Shown here piece after piece: positions 47,503-59,761 of a stretch of DNA of 64,000 nucleotides. Every line of letters starts with the position of its first letter. The stretch's first letter is position 1. Under the pieces are notes generated by a model that was not told the origin of the DNA, searched no databases, and saw only the letters and a program-made list of their open reading frames with translations. Source of the DNA: Chamaecyparis obtusa (lineage: Eukaryota; Streptophyta; Pinopsida; Cupressales; Cupressaceae); the NCBI GenBank assembly GCA_027943335.1, contig BSBK01005648.1, positions 1,725,001 through 1,789,000 of the forward strand, written 5' to 3'. A program made the translations under genes and the position numbers.

Positions 47503-50500
47503 ATGAGTCATCCAGAGGCAAGTGTTGCGTCATCCAGTGGAGCAGCAAAGGAGCAGGGTGGTGAAGACAAGGGAAAGCCCAATTATTCAGATGAGTTCCT
47601 TTAGTTGCTTCTAGGCTTGAATCAGAACAAGAAAGCCATTGATACATCTTTCAAAGATCTCATGGACAAGTGTAGGGACCCTGTCACTCCTTCAGGTTCA
47701 GGTTACACAATTTTCTCATACTTTTATAATAATAGGCATAAGGCTATACCTATTTTTAATGCTTGGGCTTTGGGGATGGAAAAATTAATTGTGCCTGATG
47801 TTTTCTTAGATGTTGACTTGATTATTATGTTGGCTAGGCTGTATGATCCTATCTCTAGAACCATTAGGTGTGAGGACCAGTCTATTTTTATTAGCTTGGA
47901 TAAGGGGTTGTTCATGAAGGCATTTGATTTCTATGCCTCTTCTTCCACTGAAATTGATTTGAAGAAGGAAAGGCATAAATATGCAAGTAATATTGGATCA
48001 GTGAAAAGTAAGATAGTTAAGCACATGCCCAAGCAGGGTAAATATATAGCTCCTCTTCCTGCAATTATGAATGCTCCTTATTAATTTAAATCCCTCAATC
48101 ATTACATGAAGTTCTTGTGTCACGGGTTGTGTAGAGTTCTAGGGATAGATGGGGATGAAGAGAAAATGCATGTTGACCTATTGATGATAATTCTAGATAT
48201 TTGAAATTCTCATACCAACACTAACTATGATTACATCCAATATGTGATCGATAGAATGCATGAGGGGCTAATATATGTTAAGGAAAATAAGAGACCTATT
48301 AGGTTTATGCATTACTCCCTCCTAATGCACTTGATTTTATACCACCATGTCAATTGTCTTGATGCAAGAATGTTGAAGTTGAGAACTACTTTTGAGGGTC
48401 ATCCTAACCCAATGCAATTTTGGTTGAGGGTTTGGAATTACACATCCAATGAGTGTAATTTTTCTATTTTCCAGAATTACTTTCTTTATCCAATTCTTGG
48501 GTTATTGGGAAAAAATATAGTAAGGATGACAACTAAGGTTTTAAAGTTGTTAAGGCCAATGCAGTATGAAGATAAGTAGCTAGGAAACCATAATTGGGGT
48601 GATTTCTACCTTGGGGCCAACTTCACAGTTCTTAGGGTTTATGGTTGCCCTCAACCCCCACATCTGCTACCCAAATTTGTGCCTCCTAGAGTTGCTATGA
48701 TGGAATTTTTTTGGCAATTGATATGGACTGACAGAGAACACTTGGTGCCTCATAGGAAGGGTACCTTCACACCAAGACAATTCAGAATTGGGATTTTCTT
48801 GATTGGGAAGAGGTCACTTGATCGGGTCAATAGTTGGCTCAATCATTTCAAGATGATTTCAGGCACCTACAGGTATGTTGGTCCTGAAGATTTTATCAGG
48901 ACTTCTAGGATGACCTTGACCCAAACATTGGGACAATCAGAGAGCGTGAAGGCTTAGATGAAGAAGATGTGATAAGAAACATTTTGGATTATGATGAAGC
49001 CCAAAGAAGATGGACCAAGTATTTTGATTTGCTAGACATAGAGGTCAAAATCAAGAAGGTCAGGATTCCTTTTAATGGTTATTTCTTTGAGCTCTCGTAA
49101 TTAAAAAGGATGAAGAAAATGATACAAATACATGGAACCCTGTCCAATCAATTAGAGGGGTTGCTTGAGGATAAGATTGGATGTACCAAGAGACTATTCT
49201 ACATCTAAACTTGAGGAGTCTGCTGATGACTCACAAGAAGGCAGTAGTCCACCTCAAGTAGGGGACTCACCAATTATTGATTTTACCCAAGATTCATGAG
49301 GAGAAGGAGCTACTTCAGAGCCACCATTGAAAAACCAAAGGCTTGAGGTAGGTGAGCCTTCAAAGGAGAAAAAATAGAAGAAGGTACGTGATAGAGCTTA
49401 TGCTCTTGTGCCTAGTAACAGGGCCTACCATCATCAACTAAGAAAGGCCATCAGAGATGGAAAAAAGATTGTATCAAAAGAGGAAGGGGATTTTCCCTTA
49501 CTATTGGAAAAAGATGAAAGAGAGCTTTATCAAGAGGAATTCCTTAGTGATGACCAGTTCATCCAAAGTAAAGAATTTAGGGATTTCCTCATTTTGAGGA
49601 AACAAAATGAGGTAGCAAAGACCCTGCCTGAAGGAATGCAACCAAGTGAGGATACTATGAGGGCTCTGACATCATATGACCCTAGTCTTGAAAGGATTAC
49701 TATGGAGGAGGCAAGGGAGATGGTTAGATCAAGTGGAATGCTTTTAATTCTTGGATGGGACTTGACCTCTACCTTCATTATTGATCAAATAAGAAAAAAG
49801 CCAAAGGGTAGCCTATCATATGAAGTACAGATAGATGACATGATAAGAGGGAGTGGTTATGACCCTAAGTCTCAAGCTGTTGCATTGTGGTCCTTGGCTC
49901 CTAGAACTCAAAAGCCATCTCTAGTAAGTATTGAAGATAAGATGGAAGGAGACAAAATTGTCTAGACTATCTAAAACACTACTGATCTTGAGGTGTCTAT
50001 GGCAATAACACACCTTGCCCACCTTAATGAGGCAAAAACCATCTAGTTGTCTGAAAGGTATGACAAGTTATTTGAAAATTCAATAAAGGTTGCTAAGGAC
50101 AGAGATTTGAAGCTCATGGTAATCAAGAAAATGGAGGGTGAACTTGAGGAATTAAAAGCTAAGCTTGAAGAAGCTTCAAAGGCAGTTCCTCCTCCTCCTT
50201 TGCAAATTGAGGCCCCTCAGCCAAAAGTAGAAGTTCCTGACCGACCAACTGAGGATCTAGAGAAGGTGAGGCTGAATGCAGCCTTGAAGACCATGGTAGA
50301 GGTTGTGCAAGACAAAAAGAACAAAATAAAGGAGAAGATGGAGTCAATCCATTATTTATTTATCTTGTTACATAAGGCAAATGAGAAAGTAAATGAGTCA
50401 CTGGCCACTTTGGAGCCACTTTATAGGGCATGGTCCAGGAGGAATTTGTTGTTTGAAAAGATTGATGCCTTGTAGGAGCATAGGCCTGATATCCTTGAAG

Positions 50501-50865
50501 TGGTGACAGAGGTTTATGAGAAGATTGGATTAGTTAGTGTTGTTTCAAAGTTCTTCAAAGGAAAATCAAATCAAGTAAAGGCCAAGCTGGCCATGTTTGA
50601 CAAGAATTATAGTAAATATATGTCTTCTATTTATAATGATAATGGAGGTGTGGTAAGTATTGATGAGTGGAAGTCATCCATGGATCAAATGGTGATTAGG
50701 CAAGAGGCTTTCCTTGATGGTGATGGTTCTATAGACTTGGATGGGTGCAAAAGTATAATTGAAAACTTGTTCAAAGTTGAAAATGATTGCACAAGGTTTG
50801 CTACAGAGGTTAAGGGCATAATTGATTCCAAGTGGGAAGAGCAGTTGAGGACACTATTGTGTGTG
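45436..50865 (+). mobile_element. Element C: element with an unassigned large ORF, inserted in B and cut by D
   Basis: It starts TGTTGGATATATTTTAGC at the break in B's LTR, preceded by CTACT as a possible target site. About 2.07 kb of noncoding sequence with degenerate repeats is followed by one long reading frame. The right end of C lies beyond 64000 because D is inserted at 50866. A TG start suggests an LTR element with a long LTR, but no LTR end or primer site could be fixed. Confidence 0.5.
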
Positions 50866-50868
50866 TGA
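47503..50868 (+). pseudogene. Unassigned large ORF of element C (about 1,120 codons, truncated by D)
   Basis: ATG at 47503 (MSHPEASVASSSGAAKEQGG). One frame runs to 50868 with about seven in-frame stops, except 48.95-49.2 kb, where two compensating shifts hide LDEEDVIRNILDYDEAQRRW. The N-terminal half is a globular region with YTIFSYFYNNRHKAIPIFNA, LARLYDPISRTIRCEDQSIF, PIRFMHYSLLMHLI and GCPQPPHLLPKFVPPRVAMM. Then come an acidic Ser/Pro linker, a second conserved-looking part (RAYHHQLRKAIRDGKK; LILGWDLTSTFIIDQIRKK), a Pro-rich and coiled-coil stretch (50100-50350), and a helical end. I do not recognise it. Layout recalls ORF2 of A and B, but no clear residue match was seen. The final TGA comes from the first bases of element D. 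Confidence 0.75.
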
Positions 50869-52155
50869 AAATTGTACCTGATCTGTAGACACAACACTTC
50901 AGTAAAACATTAGAGGTTAGCTATAATCAAAATTGTGCAAAATTGAAATCTAATTTAACCAAGTGATTTACTACCTTCTAGTAGGTGCGAGATTAATGTT
51001 CTCAGATTGCTATCAAGATCAGTGACCTAGACGACACCTAAATGAAGGATTTGAATGCAAAATTGATATGAAATATGAATGCAATTAATCTATTTTTTTG
51101 ATATTTTCTATGCAATAATATGATGAAAACTAATATGAATCTATGCTAATATGAAAATTGATATGCAATGCTAATCTAGAAATGATGTGATATGAGGATG
51201 AAAATTCTAACAATAATATGAAAGCTATGAATTTGAAATTGATCTCACAAAGCTTCGAATCCTCAAATTTATCTTTCAAGCTCCAATTGTGCAAATTCTC
51301 CAAATCTGATATGCTATGATTCCTGTAGAGTAAGTTTGCAATTTGTGAGATATGAAATTGAAGAGCCGAGCCTTGGTTTTATAGAAATCTAGGGCTTTGG
51401 AGGTGCATGAGAAAAATCCATAAATCACTCAAATAACTCAGCTTGATTTTTGAGTTATTTTTAAATAATAGATAATTAAGTCACAAAAATCATGCAAAAG
51501 CACAGTTCAACTCGAATTAGAAGTTTAGATCAACTTTAAAACTCAAAAAGATGTTGAGTTTTAAAAAACTAACAACTTGCATTGATTTTCCAATTTGAGT
51601 TTACCTGGTCCTTGAATGTGCACATGGATAATTATGATTTAATAAATAAATAAAGTGATTTATTCTCAACTTAACTGATTTTTGAAATAAAATAATTAAT
51701 TTATGTGTTAATTAACTATTTTATCAAACTTTTATTAAAAACTATATTATTAAATAATAACAACTTGCTTTAATTAATTAAATAAGAATTTAATCAATTA
51801 TTCATAGGATATTGGATTTATTGTCAAAATTAAATAATACAATTAATAATAGATAGAATTAAATTTAATTACACAATTAATTTGGGAAGATATTAAATCT
51901 AATTAATTAAATATGAAAATATTTAATTAATCAAACTTGGGATAAATATGATTTATCGCCAAATAATCATTAAATTAAAGATAATTAGATAAATTAGGAA
52001 TATTACTAGGAATATCCCCGATGCAGAATTTAAGATAATCAATTAGGATTCGATGATGTGCAGATGTGCCTTAGGTTAGGACTTTGATGTCGATTTCGTT
52101 CGAATTGTTGATATAGGAGATTAATGAACTTATAGCCCATTTTTGGGGTATTTCA
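50866..52155 (-). repeat. Candidate 3' LTR of element D
   Basis: On the minus strand a purine tract is followed by TGAAATACCCC at 52155. The other end is put at the plus-strand TGAAAATTG at 50866, giving matching TGAAA/TTTCA ends and 1,290 bp. The ORF of element C stops being readable exactly at 50866, which supports that boundary. Very AT-rich in the middle (51600-51950). Confidence 0.55.
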
Positions 52156-52170
52156 TTTTTCCCCTCTTTG
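52156..52170 (-). other. Polypurine tract of element D
   Basis: Minus strand AAAGAGGGGAAAAA abuts the TG of the 3' LTR. Confidence 0.6.
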
Positions 52171-53140
52171 AATTACTGTGTGAAGCGCAGTGGTTCAAAG
52201 ATAGTCTGTGTTTGATAGAGATATGAAACTGATTCGAAATTGATAATTGATATGAGACAGAAGTTGATTGATATTGATTTGATATGGAGATAATAGGTCC
52301 TGAATGACCAAAGATAATGTTCACTATAACAACAAATGAACCTATGATTGTGAAAAAGTGTCAAAATGCCTGATTCCAAACCTTAGGATTGCTAAGAAGT
52401 GAGTGACTAGTTCTAGACTCGATTGTCTTAGTAGAACTAGCAGGTATCACATCTGAATCCTTCAGTTGCCGAAGAACCAAGGAAAGAACACTATGATCTG
52501 ATGGTTGCAAAAACTGATACAGTTTACAAGATTAGGAGAATACCAGATTGATATGGATTGAGGATGAATCTGATATGCCCCAAGTGATGATAGATTTGCC
52601 CCAAGCGATGAGGACTTTTGATGAATCAGTAACTAGACATGATTGTTTGTCTTGATCACTGATGAAAGATATTGATAGAAATTGATTTACAGACTTTGAA
52701 TGATGTGCAATACCATTCCCCCTTCGGGATTAAAATTGAAATCTGACAAGAAAAAGTCAGCGTTGATAGTTTAGAAGCATGTTAATTGATTGGAAAAGTG
52801 GTTATACACGTTCAAGAATGCATTCTGCATCGTTTGGAGGTCCTAGAGACCAAGTTTGACTAGGTTAAACCATGAGTTGACCATAGTTGACCAAGTTGAA
52901 ATTTTGATAGTTTGATGTAAGATAATCAGTTAAGTTGAATACTAGATTTCTGTGATGATCGAAGGTCGAATATGCAAGCAGTAGACCATCCTAGGCCCAA
53001 AAAATTTAAATCATGATTTTGACATATTAAATGATCTTAGATTTGAATTTTGATCCCGAAAATGGATTCAGAACATTGAAATTAGCCAAGGGTGCAATTT
53101 TCATGAAAAATGGAGCACTTTTGAAAATTAGGTCAAATGC
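52171..53140. other. Noncoding region between the polypurine tract and the antisense promoter of D
   Basis: No credible frame on either strand. It presumably holds upstream elements of the antisense ORF. Confidence 0.5.
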
Positions 53141-53181
53141 TATATAAAGGCCTAAAGGGTTATTTTCAATTCATTTCAACC
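53141..53181 (+). promoter_or_regulatory. Candidate promoter of the antisense ORF in element D
   Basis: TATATAAAGG at 53141-53150, then TTCATTTCAACC at about 53170-53181, a pairing much like the TATA plus TTTCATTTCACC of elements A and B. It lies on the plus strand, opposite to the direction of D, upstream of the mobile-domain ORF. Confidence 0.55.
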
Positions 53182-53423
53182 ATTTGACTTTGGAGATCGT
53201 GCGGAGCCCTCTGAGCAAGAAAATGGTAGAACAACAAGATCTAAAGGTTCCTATGAGTTCACATTGATTTGAGCATAGCCGAAGATACCAGAGACCCTAA
53301 CAGTATGGACATCCGATAGGTGGACCTCTGTGCCCCTCTGGAAATGCAAATTTTTCATGTTCCTAGCATTTTTAAATTTTTTTCGTACGTGTTTTGCTTT
53401 TTTAATTTTTGCATGTTTGAAAA

Positions 53424-53653
53424 CTCATACGAGTCTCAACCTAGACTCGTACGACACTTCATTTGAATTTACATTGTCATTTCAAGTATACCCAAGTGTC
53501 GTATGAGAGGGACCCTTGTGTCATATGACATTTCACCGGGTCCCTCGAAACTCGTATGATCTCAGGCATAGTGTCGTATGACCATGGAGTGTCGTTTGGT
53601 CTACTGTGGAGTGTCGTACGACATTTGATGCTAGTCTAGACTGTCATATGAAA
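53424..53653. repeat. Array of nine TCGTA(C/T)GA-type palindromes
   Basis: Variants of (GTG)TCGTACGAC occur near 53424, 53447, 53499, 53521, 53552, 53574, 53592, 53614 and 53644. Five of the eight gaps are 21-22 bp or close to it. The core is self-complementary (GTCGTACGAC); decayed copies read TCATATGA. It lies between the promoter and the coding part of the antisense ORF, perhaps in an intron or leader. Confidence 0.75.
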
Positions 53654-53829
53654 AATAGAGTGTTGAAAACTAACTTTTAGGGCCAAATTTTGACTTTTCT
53701 AATGCCTGATGCTGATATTTGACTGGTTGACCTACCTTCTGAAGTACCTGACTGTCCAATTTCTGTACTATTAGCCTATTATTGAACCCAATTTCTAATA
53801 GAATGCCCTATTTTTGTATGATATAGGTG

Positions 53830-54992
53830 ACATATCTAGATGTACACATCCGACATTCATACCTGGCTACTCAGAGATTATGTGTCGCACTTCCAGACCT
53901 GATGAGGGTTCATCTTGTTGCCTGTGGATTTGAGTATTTGATTCATTTACCCGACATCAGGGTAAATCATGGCCTTTTGACTACCTTGGAGATGATACAC
54001 AGTTGATGGGGTCCATTTCCTGGGAGACCCTTGTATAGCGATATGGTCAGACGCACCGTCTAGAGTGCATTATTGCTGGTATGATCGGGGAGCTCATCAT
54101 GCCAGGCCATCAGCAGAATAGCTTTTTGATGGGATGGGCACTGATGGTAGCATTGCTTATGGCTACACCTACTGAGCTTGCTTAAGGTCAGTGCCTCTTG
54201 GCACATATGTTTTCAGAGACGCATGAGATCATTTATCAGGATTACAAGAGCTTTCCTTCAGGAGCTCTTGTATTATAGATATGGGCCTGGGAGCATATCC
54301 CAGTATTGAGACTAGTTTTTCAGATACAACGGCAGCCACAGGAGCCAGTGATATATGCATATGCTGGTTATGTCACACAGGTTTGGATGGGTCATACCGA
54401 GTACTTCTGGCAATGTCTAGATGATATGACTTTTGTTCATTGGAGGCCATATTTGCAGATAGAGGTCTGGCCCACTACGAGGGAGCAATATAGTTTTTTA
54501 TTTCAGAGTCGAGTACTTATTGGCTGCTCTCCCACTGTTCTGGAGAGATTTTTGATTAGCAAAGTGTGGCATCAGTATGGATGCAGATAGGATACCCCAC
54601 GAGAGTACACTACATATGCTTGCATTGTGCGTGAGATTGTGCTCAGATGGACATCAAGGCTCTCATATTCCTTATGTGCAGAGGAGTATAGTGCCATTAT
54701 AGGTAGAGATTGGGACTATTGGCCATAGGTTGTTGATGTAGGAGTGACAGATAGATACATTGCATGGCTTGCAGATCATCCCATTCATAGATTCTTAGAT
54801 CCTACAGATTTGATACCCTCCATGGAGGAGGCAATGGATGTTACAGGTGCCCCTATGGTACAGGGCCTGAGACCACAGGTAGTGCATCCTACACCACCCA
54901 AATAGAGAGTGACAGCTCCATTGCAAAGATCATCTGGGCATATGAGGCCTCCTCATCCTTCTACTTCTCCCATAGGCACATCCACAGGGTCA
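53830..54992 (+). pseudogene. Antisense ORF of element D with plant mobile domain, N-terminal part
   Basis: Resembles the plant mobile domain (PMD, as in MAIN and MAIN-like proteins). After a start in a broken frame (LPDLMRVHLVACGFEYLIHL at about 53895-53955), the frame gives GWALMVALLMATPTELA, GQCLLAHMFSETHEIIY, an open run at 54306-54590 with VWMGHTEYFWQCLDDMTFVH and VLERFLISKVWHQYG, then DTPRE. The W..Y and V...FG-IP-like C-terminal pattern is typical of PMDs. A Pro/Ser-rich tail follows and is cut at 54992. Stops are mostly TAG or TAA at likely Gln codons. PMDs occur both in host genes and in transposons; here it is carried antisense to pol. Confidence 0.7.
54987..54992. repeat. Direct repeat GGGTCA, left copy
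   Basis: Six bases shared with 59153-59158 at the other end of the 4.2-kb insertion; a likely target-site duplication. Confidence 0.55.
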
Positions 54993-57900
54993 CATAGTGT
55001 CATGCCCAAAAATAAACAACCAAAAAACGTAACAAATTTTTTTTTTTGTTTGTTAAAGGATAAAAAGGTTAAGAGATGCCCTACAAGGTAAGAGTAACTT
55101 GACAATGGCTATGCCGGGTGCAATCTAGGTCCAAGTTAATAATTGATGTAGTGAGAGTCGGAACATTAATACTACTGGCCAATAGTCTATTCCATTGATT
55201 ACCTATGATAGAACTTAATGACTAGAATCTATAATTTCACCAATCCTTTGCTTACGAACTAAAAGATCAATTATTGTTTTTACATGTTAACACTATTCCT
55301 TTTTTTTTTGCTAGTTGGTTTGATTAATACTTAAAAGAAGATAATCGTCTTAAGGGCCATTTCCCGATTAACTAGGTATATTAATCCATCAAGGGTTAAA
55401 TCTTTTGATCTGACAATCGTGTTTTCAAACATAGCCAAATGTATATATATAAAGTCTTCCATAAGAAGACCCATCCAATACGAGGATGCCAATAAGGATC
55501 TGCAATCCCAATTCTAGAACACTAGATTGTTATTTAGCATTATAATGTAATGATCCTATACTAACATCCATGATTTTCTTAATCAATATTAAAATAACGA
55601 TTAATCAAAATAAAATTAAGTCCACCCTATCTAATTGCAAATCAAATACTAATACGACTTAGAAATTTTAAACACATGAATAATACTACCAAACAATACA
55701 ACATAGAATACTAAAATTGAACCTAACAATATCCCAACCTATACTAACACCTACTAACCTATGTCTCCCACATTCATAACCCCATCCCCCCTTTAATTTA
55801 ACAATTACTAAATTAAGGCAAAGAGGTGTCAAAAGAACATATGATCAATTAAATAATTAAAGACTCCTTTCTTAAACAATTATGCAAAAATCCAATATAT
55901 AAATATAAAATAACATTATGATAAACAAATTTAAAAAAAACAAACCTTACCATCTATTTAAAAAAAAACACCCTATCTATCCTACTCCACCTATTCACTA
56001 AGACCCAAGCTCATAGGGGGGGGCGCATCCCAAAGGAGAGTACAAGGGGACAAGAGATCTAGTGGGTCCCACTCATAACATGGCAGAATTTTGCACTCCC
56101 CAAGGCTTGAAAAGGGAAAGGTTGGGTTTACAAGTTATCATAAACATTTAAAGGTGCACTGGTCTTTCCAAGGAGATCCCAAGAAAGATGGTATGCAGGA
56201 CAAGGAAGGGAGTACCTTTATGACAAAAGGAAAATGTCAGAATTAGCATTCACAGCTAGGTACGCATGCAAAGTGGGGGTTATTTGAAAAGTTGGCAAGT
56301 ATATTAAATTTTTTTGCTGACAAGGGCAACTCTTTAAGACCCCCATTGTACCCACGTAGGTGTTTGACTATGAATAAAGCACAAAGCTTTTCCAAAGCCC
56401 ATCACCTGCGCCTAGGAAGAGAGCCTTAGTGGGGACCACTAGCAAGTGGAAATATTTTTAAGAGATACTTTATTAATAAAGTTTAGTTGGATTCAATCAT
56501 TCAAGAGTTAGTGGTAAATAACATGGATAAGAGGTAGTTTAGGCTACAACGCTTAATTAGTTGTTTATGTTAAGAGGGGAAGAAGAATATTCTCTGTTGC
56601 AAGAGAATATTTTTCTTCTCCATTCAAATTCCAGAGAGCTAAATGCTCTAAATAAAATTCTGGAAGTGTCTTTTATGTAGTATATGGTTTCTCCTACATT
56701 TTTTTTTTTTGTTTGATCTTTCATTTGAGCTACTAAATTACTTGATTATTTGATGAATTAGACTAAGGGAATAATGGATAGAATATTAGTGTCTTAATTA
56801 TCCATTAATTCAATAGTGTCATACTTCATTTTAGAAGAATTTTAGAGGGTGTAACATTCTTATCAACTCAAGTAGTTTCTATTTAGTTTGAAGCTTGTCC
56901 AAGTTAAGGTAAAATAGAATGATCATAACAAGTTAAGTCAACACATTGAGAGCTTCACAAAGATCATATCAATGAAATTTCTTTCTTTAAACAATACATT
57001 ATCTCTCCCTTATCAACTTAGATAAACATTTAATCATGAGATATTTATACGTCCATTTCAATTAAGGAGAATGCATCAGCATAACAGCAAGCATTCCTTA
57101 TATACAAATTGAATCATTGAAACATACTTTGATAACCATACATGCATGATAATATCAAGAAAATGAAACATGCTTTTCTTCATTCTATTGCAATATAAAT
57201 TTTCATGGTGCTCCAACATGAACAAGCTGAACACCATACAAATCCACCAAAACAAATACTCCTACTACAAGGAGAGGCTTGCTCCATTACAATTATATAT
57301 AAAAGAGGATCTTTCTTCCAAGATCTACAATACAACAACACATGAGAGATTGATACAAGCACATTAAAGAAGGGATTTCATCAAGCTTTTTCTTCATGGG
57401 CCTTTGACTTCAATACCTGCAATAAAAAGGAGAGAACCATGGGTGCTCACCACCCAACCTAGGTCTCTTATGAGACCACCCCCGAGCTTGGAGAACCAAG
57501 GCTAAAAGGGTATGCAACAAGATCAACAAGATGCTCACAAACAAGTTACACAATGTACATACCACAAATTACTCCCTTCCAAGGTTACACAAATGAGTCT
57601 TACAAGCTCATTGAGAGGGTGGAGGTGGGCTTTTCCAAGGGGAGAATGCCATTACATACAAATTTTCTCACCATGAGTATTCAAATGCCTCTTCAAGGCT
57701 ACATATCCAAATGCCTCTTCAAGTCTACATATCCATGCATATCCAAAGGCCTCTTCATACACATACTTTGCTTAACATCCTCTTCAAAATACAAGAATGC
57801 AATGGCTTCCATAGTGCCCATACACCATGGACTTATCCCTCTTCTCCAAGAGAAGAGACTCTCACCTCATGGAGAGCCCAACTAACCCCTCCACCCATAG

Positions 57901-59152
57901 GCCACTTCTTCCCTTCCCAAAGGGTGAGTAATGCCTCACACCCATAAACAAGAACTACCTCAATCAAGCAAAAAGAACAAGATCAAACCATGAAATCAAA
58001 CCCAAAATCCCTCCCTTACAACACATAGCCACAACAAGAATCAAGATTCATATACATGAGAGGGAAAGATACAAGCTAATCTAATGCACAAGTAGAAAGA
58101 CTTCCATGAGAAGAGTAACCAACCTCCACAAGTGTGATGGAAATGGAAATTTGAGAAGAGCTTATCCACTTTTCTTCCTCCTCCAAAACCCTAAAGTCTC
58201 TAAAATTAGAGAGTGGGTGAATACCCTCTAATTCTATCCAAGGCCTCTAAAAAGGGCTCCAAATTCTACCCACCCACCAATCATAATTGCAGATTTGACT
58301 CTAAGGTCTCCTTGATTTCCCTTGTCCCCCCATGATTAATGCTTGATTGGAAGGAAAGGTGAAGTTGGGTAAGGGTCAAGATCCATCCAATCTCGTAGGT
58401 AAGGGTAAATGGGTCAAAAAAAAGGTTGCCAAAGTCTCTAGGGGGTTTAGGGTATGCTCAAAACCTTCCTAACCCATACCCCTAACATTAAGATACATAA
58501 ATTATGCCAAAAATGACCCCTAGAACTTCTTATTGGCCTCTAGAAGTGGCTGGAATAAAATAAATTTAAATGAGTACATTACAAGTGTCAAGTGACACTA
58601 ACAATTGCACATTACATACAAATGCCAAGAAAGAAAACACGAAGCTAACTACTAATGCACATGAAAATTCACTTTTACGACAAGTTCACATTACAACGAG
58701 GCTTTGTAATCCCACATTGGACTAAGCCTTGGTTTACTCAGTACACATGTGTTTAACCTTGGTTCTCCGATAATTCCCATGGTTCTCGTACCTGCACACT
58801 TCACATTGAGCATCAGTAGTTCAAGATGATAACATTACATGAAATATACATATTCAATTTCCTATTTAGTATCATAAATCAATATGTATAGCTCAATTCA
58901 AATCACAATTTTCCATTCGATAATATTCAAACATCATAAGTACATAATCATCATGTGCAGTGATCAAATCTAATCATGAATAATTCACTTAATCAACGAT
59001 GCATAATAAAAATCATGATGTACTCTAGATTCACATCCACACATACATAATATAATAATCACCATCAAAATATCATATCTCGAGTCTCAATCCAAAATAG
59101 ATCAACAAGTGTATCACTGTATCAAAATGCAGAAAAAGAAAGATGCTATGAC
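54993..59152. mobile_element. 4.2-kb noncoding insertion in the antisense ORF (class unknown)
   Basis: Starts CATAGTGTCATGCCC and ends GATGCTATGAC. CATAG at the start and CTATG at the end form a short, offset inverted repeat. T-rich runs are present at 55026 and 56700. No transposase, RT or gag was recognised, and the small frame at 57553-57885 contains a tandem duplication and has no family look. Removing the insert with one GGGTCA copy restores the reading phase of the mobile-domain ORF. It may be a non-autonomous LTR element (TGTCATGCCC can begin an LTR) or a DNA transposon. Confidence 0.55.
57686..57762. repeat. Short tandem repeat, about 27 bp
   Basis: The words ATGCCTCTTCAAG and CTACATATCCA recur two to three times in a row, the last copy being AGGCCTCTTCA. 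Confidence 0.7.
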
Positions 59153-59158
59153 GGGTCA

Positions 59159-59761
59159 GGGTGAGGCCTCACACATAGATGATCCAGGGGTGAGAGGAGT
59201 ACTTTGGGCAGTATCGGTGTGACAGACGAGGTGTTGGTAGGTGAGTAGTTTGCAGGTGGTGATTGAGATCCCACACAGGTAGACACTACATTTGATTTGG
59301 GTGCGAAGGTTAGATGCCATAAGGCGCGTAGATCAGAGACCACTGGACAGCAGCTAGAGCAGCCAGCATAGGATATAGAGATGCTAGTAGGTGTAGCAGA
59401 GCTGATTGTTCCTCTCACTTCAGTAGAGATGATTAGATAGCTTAGAGCTCAGGTTAGGGATGTGAAGGTACAGAGTGCCAGATGGGAGGAGAGGTTTTGG
59501 GAGGCAGACAGGCAGTGCACTAAGCTTCATGTAGAGCTTCGCTCAGAGGTTCAGAGACTACAGACAAAGGTGACCCATCAAACCTCACGGGCCTCCTATT
59601 ATGTGTCTGCATACTATGTTGCTATTCCTACTGAGCAGAGAGTACCTACATACTCTGAGTACATGGCAGCCTCAGAGGGAGCTAGGGCACCGAGGGTAGA
59701 GGTCATACCAAATGCACCACTGCCTCCTCCACCAGATACTGAGGAGCATGTTGAGAGTTGA
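59159..59761 (+). pseudogene. Antisense ORF of element D, C-terminal part
   Basis: Continues the phase of the part ending at 54992. A low-complexity stretch with several stops precedes an open frame, 59462-59761, with KVQSARWEERFWEADRQCT and LRSEVQRLQTKVTHQTS, a likely coiled coil, and a Pro-rich end (PLPPPPDTEEHVES). In this class of antisense ORF the mobile domain is followed by such a helical tail. Confidence 0.65.

Noticed and set aside
53424..53653. CRISPR-like look of evenly spaced short repeats
   Set aside because: Plant nuclear context, 8-11-bp palindromic cores and no conserved longer repeat or cas genes; treated as a motif array instead.
57553..57885. 110-codon plus-strand frame with repeated MPLQ-like segments
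   Set aside because: The repeats come from a short DNA tandem duplication, and the frame lies in the noncoding 4.2-kb insert with no family resemblance.
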